From Paraburkholderia largidicola (lineage in GTDB: Bacteria > Pseudomonadota > Gammaproteobacteria > Burkholderiales > Burkholderiaceae), in contig NZ_AP023175.1 of NCBI RefSeq assembly GCF_013426895.1, positions 2,356,001-2,420,000 on the forward strand: a DNA stretch of 64,000 nt, written 5' to 3'. Position numbers and translations under genes: made by a program. The notes below the pieces were generated by a model. That model was given only the letters and a program-made list of their open reading frames with translations. It did not search any database and had not been told where the DNA came from. Below, piece after piece: positions 17,748 through 25,856 of this stretch; within the stretch, counting starts at the first letter, position 1; each line of letters opens with the position of its first letter.

Positions 17748-20093
17748 ATGCTTTTCTCCCCGACGGAACACACGTCCGACGCCGGATTTCGAAGCCGGTT
17801 TCACCGACGTTCGCTGGAACATCAGCGCCCCCTTTCGACCGTGACGATGGCGTTTACCGTCGTCGCGTTTATCGCCTTCGCTTGCGCGCGCAGCCTCGAC
17901 GCGGGACCGGCCGTGCCGCTCGTGTGGCGGCTCGCGTGCGCGATCGTGCTCGCGCTGCTGGTCGTCGCGATTCCGCGCACGAAAAGCACCTGGGTATTCG
18001 GCGGCATCGGCGTCGCGTACACGCTCGTCCTGCTGGCGGGGCTCGCGTTGAATGTGGTCGGGCTCGCGGAGCCGCTGTTATGGGCGCTGCCGGCGATCGT
18101 GGTGGTCTCCGTCTGCGCCGCGCCGCTGTGGCTCACGCCCGCGCATTTCTGGATCGGCACCGCGCTGTTCTATGCGGCGGGAACGCCGCTGCTGCTGAGC
18201 CTGCCGGATCCGCGCGGCGACGTCAGCGTCGTGTGCTGGATGTGGATCCTGATCGCGGTGCCGACCTCGGCGGTGTTTCACTTCGGCTTCTACTGGTTCC
18301 GGCGCAATCATTTCCTGCTCGAAGACCGGCTCGCGCGCCTCGCCGCTACCGATCCGCTCACAGGCCTGCAAAACCGCCGCGCGTTTCTGGAGCAGGCAGC
18401 GCTGCGTCTGTCGAAGCTGGATAGCGGCGCGAAAGTCAGCGCGATCTTTCTCGACATCGACTACTTCAAGTCGCTCAACGACCAGTTCGGCCACGCGGTC
18501 GGCGATCAGGCGCTGTCGGACGTGGCGCGCGTGCTGAAGGAGTTGACGGCAGCAGCCGATATCGTGAGCCGTATCGGCGGCGAAGAGTTCGCGCTGCTTC
18601 ACGACGCCGCGTTGCGTCCCGCCGCGCAACTGGCCGAAACGTTGCGCGCGGCGATCGGGCGCATCGCGCGCCCCGATGGCCAGTTGAGCGCGAGCTTCGG
18701 CGTCGCGGAATACCGGCCGGGCGAAAGCGTGATGGCGCTACTCGACCGCGCCGACGAGGCGTTGCTGCGCGCGAAGTATTCGGGGCGCAACCGCGTGTGC
18801 GCGGAACGCGCGACCCTCGTCGACCCGGTGCGTCTCACATGGTCACACGTCCGCGAGGACGGCGGCGCGGCGTCGCAGCCGATCCGCCAGCAATGGGACG
18901 ACTTCTGGCTGACCTCGCATTTTCAGCCGCTCTATAGCCTCTCGCATCAGAAGCAGGTCGGCTTCGAGGCACTGTTGCGCGGCGAGCGCGAGGACGGTGC
19001 ACAGGTGCCGCCCGTCGAGCTGTTTTCTCCCAAGCCATTCACCGATCAGGGCGAGCTGGACCGCACCAGCCACGCGCTGCATCTGAGCAATGCGCGCCGC
19101 CTGATACCGGACGACGCGTGGGTCTTCCTGAACATCCTGCCCGCGACCTTCGTCGCCGACGGCTATCCCGACCAGCTTGCAGAGATTGCGCAGTCAGCGG
19201 GCATCCCGCCCGAGCGCGTGGTGCTCGAACTGCTGGAGTCGCACGGCGGCAGTGTGGACGACATGTCGCGCGCGGCAGGCCAGTATCGCGATCACGGCTT
19301 CCTGATCGCCGTCGACGATTTCGGCGCAGGCCATTCGAACCTCGACCGGCTGCTGCGCATCCGGCCCGATCTCGTGAAGCTCGACGGCGAACTGATCCGC
19401 GCGAAGAGCCCCGGCGCGGATCAGCCGATCTTGCCGAAGCTCGTGTCGCTGCTGCATCAGGCGGGCATGCTCGTGGTCGTCGAAGGCGTGGAGACCACGG
19501 AACAACTGATTCTCGCCGTCGAATCGAATGTCGATTTCGCGCAGGGTTATCTGCTCGGCCGTCCGGCGCCGTCCGTCACGCCGCCCGATGCCGTGCACCG
19601 GCGCATCGATCACGCGTTCGACGTGATCGCCGAAGGGCGCGCGCATCAGCATGCGTTGTTCGAATCGGAAGTGCGGCCATACCGGCAGGCGCTCGACGCG
19701 GGCGTCGATGCGTGGCTCAAGGGCGTGCCGCTCAACGACGCGTTCTACGATCTCGCGCAAATGGAGCTGTGCATCAGCTGTTTCGTACTCGACGACACGG
19801 GCCGGCAGGTCGGGCATGAAGTGCCGGGCAGGGCGTCGGTCATCGACGGAGGGTCGCTGCATCCCGTCGCGAATCCGCGCGATGCGCGCTGGGACCACCG
19901 GCCGTACTTCCGCAATGCCGTGCTGCGGCCGGGCGTGCCCATCACGAGCAGCCCGTATCTGTCGCTGGCGAGCGGCAGGCCGTGCATCGCGGTGACGGTC
20001 GCGTTGCAGTCGGCTACGGGACGCTGCGTGGTCGGCGCGGAGCTGGACTGGTCGCTGCAGCGTCTGCCGTGGCCGACAGCCGAGCATTGGTGA
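17748..20093 (+). CDS. Membrane GGDEF-EAL protein with C-terminal sensor domain
   Basis: A 781-residue cyclic-di-GMP enzyme. About six hydrophobic helices (residues 32-185) form a membrane sensor. The GGDEF domain has an intact GGEEF active site (about 277-281) but Ala in place of Arg at the inhibitory I-site (AAAD). The EAL domain is complete: FEALLRGE (about 406), the metal-ligand Asn in FLNILP, ELLES, VDDFGAGHSN, KLDGE, VVEGVET and the Gln of FAQGYLLGRP. The last ~150 residues resemble the PDC-like YkuI C-terminal domain (RPYFRNAVLRPGVPITSSPY). Both making and breaking c-di-GMP are possible from the residues. Confidence 0.92.
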   Translation: MLFSPTEHTSDAGFRSRFHRRSLEHQRPLSTVTMAFTVVAFIAFACARSLDAGPAVPLVWRLACAIVLALLVVAIPRTKSTWVFGGIGVAYTLVLLAGLALNVVGLAEPLLWALPAIVVVSVCAAPLWLTPAHFWIGTALFYAAGTPLLLSLPDPRGDVSVVCWMWILIAVPTSAVFHFGFYWFRRNHFLLEDRLARLAATDPLTGLQNRRAFLEQAALRLSKLDSGAKVSAIFLDIDYFKSLNDQFGHAVGDQALSDVARVLKELTAAADIVSRIGGEEFALLHDAALRPAAQLAETLRAAIGRIARPDGQLSASFGVAEYRPGESVMALLDRADEALLRAKYSGRNRVCAERATLVDPVRLTWSHVREDGGAASQPIRQQWDDFWLTSHFQPLYSLSHQKQVGFEALLRGEREDGAQVPPVELFSPKPFTDQGELDRTSHALHLSNARRLIPDDAWVFLNILPATFVADGYPDQLAEIAQSAGIPPERVVLELLESHGGSVDDMSRAAGQYRDHGFLIAVDDFGAGHSNLDRLLRIRPDLVKLDGELIRAKSPGADQPILPKLVSLLHQAGMLVVVEGVETTEQLILAVESNVDFAQGYLLGRPAPSVTPPDAVHRRIDHAFDVIAEGRAHQHALFESEVRPYRQALDAGVDAWLKGVPLNDAFYDLAQMELCISCFVLDDTGRQVGHEVPGRASVIDGGSLHPVANPRDARWDHRPYFRNAVLRPGVPITSSPYLSLASGRPCIAVTVALQSATGRCVVGAELDWSLQRLPWPTAEHW

Positions 20094-20101
20094 TGTGGTG
20101 C

Positions 20102-21175
20102 TTAGCGGAGGGCCGGTTCACTGCTCGACGAATGCAGTTGCGCGAGCAGCGCGCAAGCCTGGTCGTGGAGATCGGCGGCTGTGGGACGAAGCGCGAAACG
20201 CGTCGATTCGGGCAGCCGCGCAAAATGCTTGCCCGTGCTGCGCGCATACGCGGGGTCGTAATGCAGATCGATCAACTGTTCGAATAGCTCGACACGGCGG
20301 TCTTCGTCGATCATGGTGTGCCATTCGCCGATTCGCGTGCGTCCATGCAATTCGACGAGCCGCGCGAGTTGCGACTTGAAGAGGGCGGGGTCGTCGAACA
20401 GGTGCGCATAGTCCTGCAGCAGCAGGCGGATGCGCTCGTCGCGCTCCGTCACCACCGCGACGCACGAGCCGTGACGGATCTGATCCGTCAACGAAGCGGG
20501 CAATGCGATGGACCCGATACGGCGGCTTTCCGCTTCGACGAACACGGGCTGTTTCGGATCGAATCTGCGCAAGGTGCCGACCAGCGCGGTATCGAACGCT
20601 TTCTGCGAAGGCTGCGGCTCGTTGGGCAGCATGCCGAGAATCGAGCCGCGATGCGCGGCCAGCGCTTCGAGGTCGAGGGTCTGCGCATCGGCCCCCGCGA
20701 GCGCGTTCAGCAAGCGCGTCTTGCCACTGCCTGTGTGACCCGCAAGCACGATGTAGCGGAATTGCCGCGGCAGCGTGTCGAGCAGCGCGACCACGTCGCG
20801 GCGGTAGGTCTTGTAGCCGCCGTCGAGTTGCCGCGCGCGCCAGCCAATCAGATTGAACCACGTCGCCATCGACGCGGAACGCTTGCCGCCACGCCAGCAA
20901 TAGATCAGTGGACGCCAGTTGCGCGGGCGGTCTCCGAAGGTCGTCTCCAGATGCGCGGCGATGTTGCGCGACACCATTGCGGCGCCTTGCCGCGTTGCCT
21001 CGAACGGCGACACCTGCGCGTACATCGTGCCGATGATCACGCGTTCTTCGTTGGACAGCACGGGCGCGTTGATGGCGCCGGGAATGTGGTCTTCGGCGAA
21101 TTCGAGTGGTGTGCGGACGTCGACGATTTCATCGAAATCCGCGATCTGATCGAGCGGGACGAGAAGCGATTTCAA
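20102..21175 (-). CDS. mnmH: tRNA 2-selenouridine synthase MnmH (SelU/YbbB)
   Basis: A 357-residue enzyme that converts 2-thiouridine at the wobble position of tRNA Lys, Glu and Gln to geranylated and then 2-selenouridine forms. An N-terminal rhodanese domain carries the catalytic Cys93 in IYCWRGGKRSASM; a P-loop (GHTGSGKT, about 146-153) starts the second domain. Length and order match the family. No selD or other selenium gene is in the window; without selenophosphate it could still act as the geranyltransferase. It converges with the GGDEF-EAL gene, eight bases apart. Confidence 0.93.
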   Translation of the reverse strand: MKSLLVPLDQIADFDEIVDVRTPLEFAEDHIPGAINAPVLSNEERVIIGTMYAQVSPFEATRQGAAMVSRNIAAHLETTFGDRPRNWRPLIYCWRGGKRSASMATWFNLIGWRARQLDGGYKTYRRDVVALLDTLPRQFRYIVLAGHTGSGKTRLLNALAGADAQTLDLEALAAHRGSILGMLPNEPQPSQKAFDTALVGTLRRFDPKQPVFVEAESRRIGSIALPASLTDQIRHGSCVAVVTERDERIRLLLQDYAHLFDDPALFKSQLARLVELHGRTRIGEWHTMIDEDRRVELFEQLIDLHYDPAYARSTGKHFARLPESTRFALRPTAADLHDQACALLAQLHSSSSEPALR

Positions 21176-21338
21176 GGGTTGAAGCCAAAGGTCGCCGCGG
21201 CGCGACGTATCGGTGAATTATCGCATGCCGGGCTGATTTGCCTGTTCGCGCCAGCACGTGGCGCCTCGCGTGCAAATACCTCACGTTATGATGTAAAGTA
21301 ACGGAAAGCGATGTAAGCTGATGGTGTGGAGGCGCAAC

Positions 21339-21944
21339 ATGTCGATTTCGTCGGTATTGCACTGGTGTTTCGGACCCCAGCGGCATCATATGGGACTCGA
21401 CCACGGCAACGGTGAATCGGGAGACGGCGAGGGCCGTCCGACGCAGCGGCAGGACGAACGTCAGGTGCTGCTCGACGAACTGCGTCGGCAGGCGTATCTG
21501 CACGATCTGCTGCGGCTCACGTGCGCGGATGTGATGCGCAAGCCGCCCGTCACGGTTTCCGTGAGTGAGACCATCGGCGGCGCGCTGGCAACGCTGGACG
21601 CGCACCATATCAAGCTGCTGCCCGTGGTCGATGGCGAAGGGCGCCTCAAAGGCGTCGTCACGCACGTCGATCTGCAGCCGCTGGACGAAGTGCTGCCTTT
21701 TCTGAAGCTTGCTTCCGACACCGTCGCGCCCGAAACCGAAAGGCGCGAATGGCCCGTCACGTCAGTGATGTCGAACCACGCCCAGTCCGTCGACGCGACG
21801 GCGCCTCTCACTGAAGTCATCCCGCTCTTCACGACGAACGGCCACCATCATCTGCCTGTAACGGATGAGGACGGCCGCGTCGTCGGCATGCTGACTCAGG
21901 CCGATATCATCAAGATCATGTACGGACGTCCAGGCGGTGCGTAA
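21339..21944 (+). CDS. CBS-domain pair protein
   Basis: A 201-residue protein with two CBS domains (about 55-115 and 130-195; VMRKPPVTVSVSETI and VMSNHAQSVDATAPLTEV), which bind adenine nucleotides as a Bateman module. The N-terminal 50 residues (FGPQRHHMGLDHGNGE) are not recognised; CBS pairs of this sort occur fused to HPP membrane proteins, but no membrane part is present here. GGAGG lies eight bases before the ATG at 21339. It converges with cobA. Confidence 0.85.
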   Translation: MSISSVLHWCFGPQRHHMGLDHGNGESGDGEGRPTQRQDERQVLLDELRRQAYLHDLLRLTCADVMRKPPVTVSVSETIGGALATLDAHHIKLLPVVDGEGRLKGVVTHVDLQPLDEVLPFLKLASDTVAPETERREWPVTSVMSNHAQSVDATAPLTEVIPLFTTNGHHHLPVTDEDGRVVGMLTQADIIKIMYGRPGGA

Positions 21945-21962
21945 GCGCGCCGTGTAAAAGCG

Positions 21963-22724
21963 TTACGCGCTCAGCTGGCGCAGCGGTTCGCCGCGCGCGG
22001 CCACTTCCACGATCGCCTCGCCGATCGCCCCACCAATCAGGATCACGGCCGGGCTCGCAATCTGTTGCGCCGCTGCCTGTGCCGCGATCTCGCCGAGCGG
22101 CGCGCAGACCCGCCTTTCGCGCGATGTGCCGGCCCACTGCACGACGGCTGCGGGCGTGTCGGGCGCGAGCGTCTCGCCCAATGCTTCACTGATGCTGTCG
22201 ATACGGCTCGCGCCCATGTAGATCGCGAGCGTCATGCCCGTTGCCGCGAGCGCCGCCCAGTCGGGCTCGGTGCCGTCGCGCAGATGCGCCGTCACGAAGA
22301 TCACGCCCTGGCAATGATCGCGATGCGTGAGCGACACGCCAAGCGCAGCCGCTGCCGCGAAGCCCGACGAAATCCCATTGACGATCTCGACGTCGATCCC
22401 TGCGTGCCGCAGATCCGCGATCTCTTCGCCGGCGCGGCCGAACAGCAGCGCGTCGCCGCCCTTGATGCGCACGACGTGCTTGCCTTGCAGCGCGTAACGG
22501 CGCATCAGGCGCTGGATGAATGCCTGCGGGGTGGACTTGCAGCCGCCGCGCTTGCCGACCTTGATGACGCGGGCATGCGGCGCTTTCAGCGTCGTGATCT
22601 CTCCGTTCACGAGGTCGTCGATCAGCAATACGTCGGCGGCTGCGATCGCCTTGGCTGCCTTGAAGGTCAGCAGATCGAGGTCGCCGGGTCCTGCGCTGAC
22701 GAGTGTGACTTTGCCCGTGTTCAT
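21963..22724 (-). CDS. cobA: Uroporphyrinogen-III C-methyltransferase (SUMT)
   Basis: A 253-residue SAM-dependent enzyme that methylates uroporphyrinogen III to precorrin-2, the step to siroheme and cobalamin. Motifs: VSAGPGDLDLLT near the N terminus, the GGCKSTPQ loop, and the SAM-binding RIKGGDALLFGRAGEEI, all intact. No fused CysG dehydrogenase/ferrochelatase domain is present. GGAG lies six bases before the ATG at 22724; the slightly upstream ATG at 22736 is less well placed. A sigma-54 promoter and a terminator-like leader hairpin lie upstream, which fits a role in supplying siroheme for nitrite reductase. Confidence 0.92.
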   Translation of the reverse strand: MNTGKVTLVSAGPGDLDLLTFKAAKAIAAADVLLIDDLVNGEITTLKAPHARVIKVGKRGGCKSTPQAFIQRLMRRYALQGKHVVRIKGGDALLFGRAGEEIADLRHAGIDVEIVNGISSGFAAAAALGVSLTHRDHCQGVIFVTAHLRDGTEPDWAALAATGMTLAIYMGASRIDSISEALGETLAPDTPAAVVQWAGTSRERRVCAPLGEIAAQAAAQQIASPAVILIGGAIGEAIVEVAARGEPLRQLSA

Positions 22725-22771
22725 TCTGTTCTCCATCGCGTGATCGTCGATCTGTGGCCGCCAATGCAAAA

Positions 22772-22807
22772 CGGCGTCCCGTCCGTGCATGCACGAAGGG
22801 GACGCCG
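22772..22807 (-). terminator. Terminator-like hairpin (attenuator) in the cobA leader
   Basis: On the minus strand a 9-bp stem CGGCGTCCC / GGGACGCCG closes a loop that itself contains CGTGCATGCACG, and it is followed at once by TTTTGC. It lies about 50 bases before the cobA start and after the predicted transcription start, so it would stop transcription unless relieved. A related hairpin with the same stem lies at 23251-23299 in the opposite leader. Confidence 0.7.
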
Positions 22808-22840
22808 CTGTCCTGACTGATCTTGCCTGTTTTCCATAGC

Positions 22841-22894
22841 GGGCGCGCGATGCTGCGTGCCCACACTCGATTCGTTGCCGGCGCCTTTGCCGGC
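22841..22894 (-). promoter_or_regulatory. Tandem leader hairpins upstream of the cobA attenuator (ANTAR-like)
   Basis: The first minus-strand hairpin (22877-22894) is a 6-bp stem GCCGGC/GCCGGC with hexaloop AAAGGC, having A at position 1 and G at position 4 as in ANTAR-protein targets. The second (22841-22862) is an 8-bp stem with one A-C mismatch and hexaloop AGCATC, which keeps A1 but not G4. The pair directly precedes the terminator-like hairpin. NasR/NasT-type antitermination is an inference from this layout. Confidence 0.45.
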
Positions 22895-22906
22895 GAAAGC
22901 GTTATC

Positions 22907-22921
22907 GCAAGAACAGGGCCA
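22907..22921 (-). promoter_or_regulatory. Sigma-54 promoter for cobA
   Basis: Read on the minus strand: TGGCCCTGTTCTTGC, with GG at -24 and GC at -12 at the required spacing of the TGGCAC-N5-TTGC consensus. Transcription would start near 22895, about 170 bases before the cobA start codon. Confidence 0.7.
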
Positions 22922-23034
22922 ATGCGTTCGATGTTCGCGTGTTGCGCGTGGCCGAGGCGCGGCTGGCTTCGCTGAGCGCATTCATATGCGGGAAACCATG
23001 TCGTACGTGCCGGTCCGTCATCCCGATGTTCGCC

Positions 23035-23070
23035 GCACTCGCGCAGTGCTGCGACGCACCACGAACGTGC
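23035..23070. promoter_or_regulatory. Two NtrC-type enhancer sites
   Basis: GCACTCGCGCAGTGC (23035-23049) and GCACCACGAACGTGC (23056-23070) both fit the NtrC pattern GCAC-N7-GTGC; their centres are 21 bp apart, two helical turns. They lie about 125-170 bases upstream of both predicted sigma-54 start sites, the usual enhancer distance. Confidence 0.7.
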
Positions 23071-23167
23071 CTGAAAGCATCATGATGATTCGCGCGGCGT
23101 GAGCCGCTGGAAGCAGGCCCTGCTGCAAACGGCCGGGCCACGCGGATTCGGGCGGTTGCCGCACACA

Positions 23168-23183
23168 TGGCATAGCGCTTGCA
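23168..23183 (+). promoter_or_regulatory. Sigma-54 promoter on the plus strand
   Basis: TGGCATAGCGCTTGCA matches the -24/-12 consensus (TGGCAC-N5-TTGCA) with exact spacing. Transcription would start near 23195 and run through a leader with a terminator-like hairpin into the ORF at 23348. Confidence 0.72.
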
Positions 23184-23195
23184 TCATCGAACCTC

Positions 23196-23218
23196 CGCGG
23201 CATCAACGACGAGCCGCG
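23196..23218 (+). promoter_or_regulatory. First leader hairpin, plus strand (ANTAR-like hexaloop)
   Basis: CGCGGC pairs with GCCGCG, then after a bulged A, TC pairs with GA, closing hexaloop AACGAC (A1, G4). It begins at the predicted transcript 5' end, as the first hairpin does in the cobA leader. I do not find an equally clear second hexaloop hairpin before the terminator. Confidence 0.4.
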
Positions 23219-23250
23219 CTTTAGCAGGTTTATGCAGCATCGAATTGGAC

Positions 23251-23299
23251 AACGGCGTCCCCTCGGTCTGGTCTCGCACCGGGCTGTCGGGACGCCGTT
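23251..23299 (+). terminator. Terminator-like hairpin (attenuator) in the plus-strand leader
   Basis: An 11-bp stem AACGGCGTCCC / GGGACGCCGTT with a 27-base loop is followed by TGCGTTTT. The stem core (CGGCGTCCC/GGGACGCCG) is the same as in the cobA leader, so the two are homologous elements facing opposite ways. Confidence 0.65.
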
Positions 23300-23347
23300 T
23301 GCGTTTTACTGACGACGGACGTCGCACGAAAAGCATCTGGGGACGAC

Positions 23348-23578
23348 ATGAAGCAGCGCATCTCGACGTTGATCGATTTCTTTGTGCGGGACAAGGTGTC
23401 GCCGGAAGGGCACCTGAACGAAAGCGAAGACCGCTTGCGACCGGGCGCGTCCATTCGTCCCGAACGGCTCAGGGAGCGGCGTGCGCCGCGCGCGCGGATG
23501 CGCCGCTGCGATGCACGCCGCTGGGTCGCGACGGCAGATTGCAGCGAGCCGGCCGTGTCGACGCTGAAGATTGCATGA
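23348..23578 (+). CDS. Small unrecognised ORF behind the nitrogen-controlled leader
   Basis: A 76-residue frame starting MKQRISTLIDFFVRDKVSPEG, 48 bases after the terminator-like hairpin, with GGGGA before the ATG. The first ~35 codons have the GC-rich third positions of real genes here, while the Arg-rich C-terminal half looks less like protein. I do not recognise it. It could be a small regulator or metabolic protein of the nitrogen regulon, or the remnant 5' end of a lost gene (nitrate or nitrite assimilation genes would be expected behind such a leader). Existence as a protein is uncertain. Confidence 0.35.
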   Translation: MKQRISTLIDFFVRDKVSPEGHLNESEDRLRPGASIRPERLRERRAPRARMRRCDARRWVATADCSEPAVSTLKIA

Positions 23579-23652
23579 TTGTTTGCTACTGTTGACGGGT
23601 TCGCGCGTCGCGTTGCGTGCCCGCCCGTAAGCCAGCAAAGAGGATCGTCATC

Positions 23653-24543
23653 ATGTCGACACTGGAATGTGTGCTGCCTGCCGCCGCCGCGCTCGGCGAA
23701 TGTCCGCGCTGGGACGAGCGCCGCGCGAAGCTGTGGTGGGTCGATATCAACGCGCCCGCGCTGAACTGCTTCGATCCGAAGACAGGCGAGAACACAGCGA
23801 TTTCGATGCCCGAGAACATTGGCTGCTTCTCGTTGACCGAAGACGACGGTTTCATCGCCGGCATGCGCACGGGGATCTTCCTGCTCGATGCGAAAGGACA
23901 GGTCGTGCGCAAGCTGTGCGCGAACGCGGAGAACCCCGCGACGAGCCGCTTCAACGACGGCCGTTGCGACGCGCGCGGGCGCTTCTGGCTCGGCACGCTC
24001 GACGAGCCCAAGGCCGGCGATGCGGCCGCGCTGTATCGCTACGCGAACGGCGCGCTGACGAAGATCGACGCGGGCCTGCTGACATCGAATGGCATGGCGT
24101 TCAGCCCCGATTACCGCTGGTGCTATCACTCGGATACGCCACGCTTCACGATCTACCGTCATCCGTACGACATCGACAGCGGCGAGGTCGGGCCGCGCGA
24201 AGACTGGGTGAAGTTCGAGCCGACACCGACGGACCGCGGACGTCCCGATGGCGCGTCCGTGGATAGCGAAGGCTACTACTGGTCGGCGTTGTATGAGGGC
24301 GGGCGCGTCGTGCGCATTTCGCCCGAAGGCAAGGTCGTCGAAGAACATGCGTTGCCCGCGCGCTGCCCGACGATGTGCGCGCTGGGCGGAGACGATCTGC
24401 GCACGCTTTTCGTGACGACGGCGCGTGGGGGCCGTCCCGCGGAAGAGATCGAAAGGTTTCCGCAATCGGGTGGCGTGTTCGCGATGCGCGTATCGGTGCC
24501 GGGCCTGATCGAAAAGCGCAGTGCGCTACGCGTGACGCAGTAA
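23653..24543 (+). CDS. SMP-30/gluconolactonase family sugar lactonase
   Basis: A 296-residue six-bladed beta-propeller lactonase that opens an aldonolactone to the sugar acid using a divalent metal. The metal-ligand Glu is in AALGECPRWDE near the N terminus; TSRFNDGRCDARGRFWLGT, LLTSNGMAFSPD (Asn) and GRPDGASVDSEGYYWSALY (Asp) supply the other ligands. AGAGGA lies nine bases before the ATG. With the regulator, dehydratase and FAH-family enzyme downstream it forms a non-phosphorylative pentose or aldonate route; L-arabinono- or D-xylonolactone are likely substrates. Confidence 0.9.
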   Translation: MSTLECVLPAAAALGECPRWDERRAKLWWVDINAPALNCFDPKTGENTAISMPENIGCFSLTEDDGFIAGMRTGIFLLDAKGQVVRKLCANAENPATSRFNDGRCDARGRFWLGTLDEPKAGDAAALYRYANGALTKIDAGLLTSNGMAFSPDYRWCYHSDTPRFTIYRHPYDIDSGEVGPREDWVKFEPTPTDRGRPDGASVDSEGYYWSALYEGGRVVRISPEGKVVEEHALPARCPTMCALGGDDLRTLFVTTARGGRPAEEIERFPQSGGVFAMRVSVPGLIEKRSALRVTQ

Positions 24544-24598
24544 GCGCGGCGTCGCATCCGTCGCGGATGGGTGGGGCGCGTGGCGCAGCCGTTATCAT

Positions 24599-25717
24599 AT
24601 GCGCCTGTCCACGAATGCGACCGAACCCATCAGCATGTCGAGCACTCCACGCATCACCAGGCGCGTCTCCGCAACACCCAACACGCTCGCCGGACCGCCG
24701 CGCATGTCCGATGTCGCGGCGCTGGCGGGCGTATCGAAGATGACCGTGTCGCGCGTGCTGGCTGGCCGCGGCGTCGCGCCCGCGACACGCGAGCGCGTGC
24801 AGCTCGCGATCGACGAACTCGGCTACGTTGCGGACGCTGCGGCGGGCGCGCTGTCGTCCGGGCGCTCGGCGTTCGCCGCGGTGCTCGTGCCGTCACTCGC
24901 CAGTTCCAACTTCTCCGACACTGTGCGCGGTCTCACGGCCGCGCTCGAACCGCACGGCCTGCAATTGCTGATCGGCGACACCGACTACGACCTCGAACGC
25001 GAAGAGCGGCTCGTGCGGTCGATGCTGCGTCATCAGCCGCGCTGCATCGCGCTGACGGGCGCACAGCACACGCCCGCGACGCGCGAACTGCTGGTGCGCT
25101 CGGGCGTGCCCGTCGTCGAGATGTGGGATTTGCCCGCGACGCCGATCGACGCGGCCGTAGGTTTCTCCAACGCAAAAGCGGCGCGCGAGATGGTGCGCTA
25201 TCTGGCCGGGCGCGGCTATCGGCGCATCGGCTTTCTGGGCGGCGCGAGCGAACTCGACCGGCGCGGCATGGAGCGCCTGAAGGGCTATCTGCAGGAAGTG
25301 AAGGCGCAGGGCATGGGCGAGCCGCGCGTCGTGCGGCTGGGCGATTCGCCCATTACGATGAGCCACGGCGCGCCCGCGCTCGAAGCGCTGTTGCAGCAAT
25401 GGCCCGACACGGATGCCGTGATGTGCGTGAGCGACATGTCCGCGTTCGGCGCGATCATGCAGTGCCATCGGCGCGGCCTGTCGGTGCCTGGCGATATCGC
25501 GATTGCGGGCTTCGGCAACTTCGAAATGGCCGCGTGCTGCACACCCTCCATCACGACCGTTTCCGTCGACGCCTACGGCATCGGCGCGCGCACGGGGGAA
25601 ACGCTGCTGGCCGCGCTCGCCGAAAACGACGGTGCGGCGCGTCATGCATCGGCACGCGCCTCGACGCGCAAGAGCGTAAAAATCGACTACACGGTGATCG
25701 CGCGCGAAAGCGCCTGA
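24599..25717 (+). CDS. LacI-family regulator, GntR-like
   Basis: A 372-residue LacI-type repressor. The HTH (RMSDVAALAGVSKMTVSRVLAG) starts near residue 35, followed by hinge-helix and a periplasmic-binding-protein-like effector domain (GYRRIGFLGGASELDRRGMERLKGY). It most resembles the gluconate-type GntR group. The first ATG (24599) gives a 35-residue N-terminal extension; an ATG at 24635 (MSSTPRITRR) is an alternative, and neither has a clear ribosome-binding site. A GntR-like palindrome lies just downstream, ahead of the dehydratase gene, so it probably represses that gene until a sugar acid binds. Confidence 0.9.
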   Translation: MRLSTNATEPISMSSTPRITRRVSATPNTLAGPPRMSDVAALAGVSKMTVSRVLAGRGVAPATRERVQLAIDELGYVADAAAGALSSGRSAFAAVLVPSLASSNFSDTVRGLTAALEPHGLQLLIGDTDYDLEREERLVRSMLRHQPRCIALTGAQHTPATRELLVRSGVPVVEMWDLPATPIDAAVGFSNAKAAREMVRYLAGRGYRRIGFLGGASELDRRGMERLKGYLQEVKAQGMGEPRVVRLGDSPITMSHGAPALEALLQQWPDTDAVMCVSDMSAFGAIMQCHRRGLSVPGDIAIAGFGNFEMAACCTPSITTVSVDAYGIGARTGETLLAALAENDGAARHASARASTRKSVKIDYTVIARESA

Positions 25718-25757
25718 CGCTTGCATCGCGGGCTTTCGTGCCGCGCGAGTGCCGTGC

Positions 25758-25785
25758 TAACATGCTCCGATGTTACCGATAACGT
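25758..25785. promoter_or_regulatory. GntR-like operator ahead of the dehydratase gene
   Basis: TAACAT-N6-ATGTTA (25758-25775) overlaps ATGTTACCGATAACGT (25770-25785), which differs by few bases from the gluconate-repressor consensus ATGTTACCGGTAACAT. It sits 72 bases before the dehydratase start, as an operator for the adjacent LacI-family protein would. Confidence 0.6.
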
Positions 25786-25856
25786 GCCGTACGCAATGCG
25801 CCTTCGAAGCGACGCGAACGAAGCAACGACGGCACAAGCAAACATGGAGACACACG

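Noticed and set aside
22902..23168. 88-codon minus-strand frame
   Set aside because: It covers the NtrC-type sites and a sigma-54 promoter, has no ribosome-binding site and no recognised content.
23249..23303. Idea that the hairpin is only a simple terminator for cobA-region transcription
   Set aside because: It lies downstream of a sigma-54 promoter on the same strand and shares its stem with the cobA leader hairpin, so an attenuator fits better.
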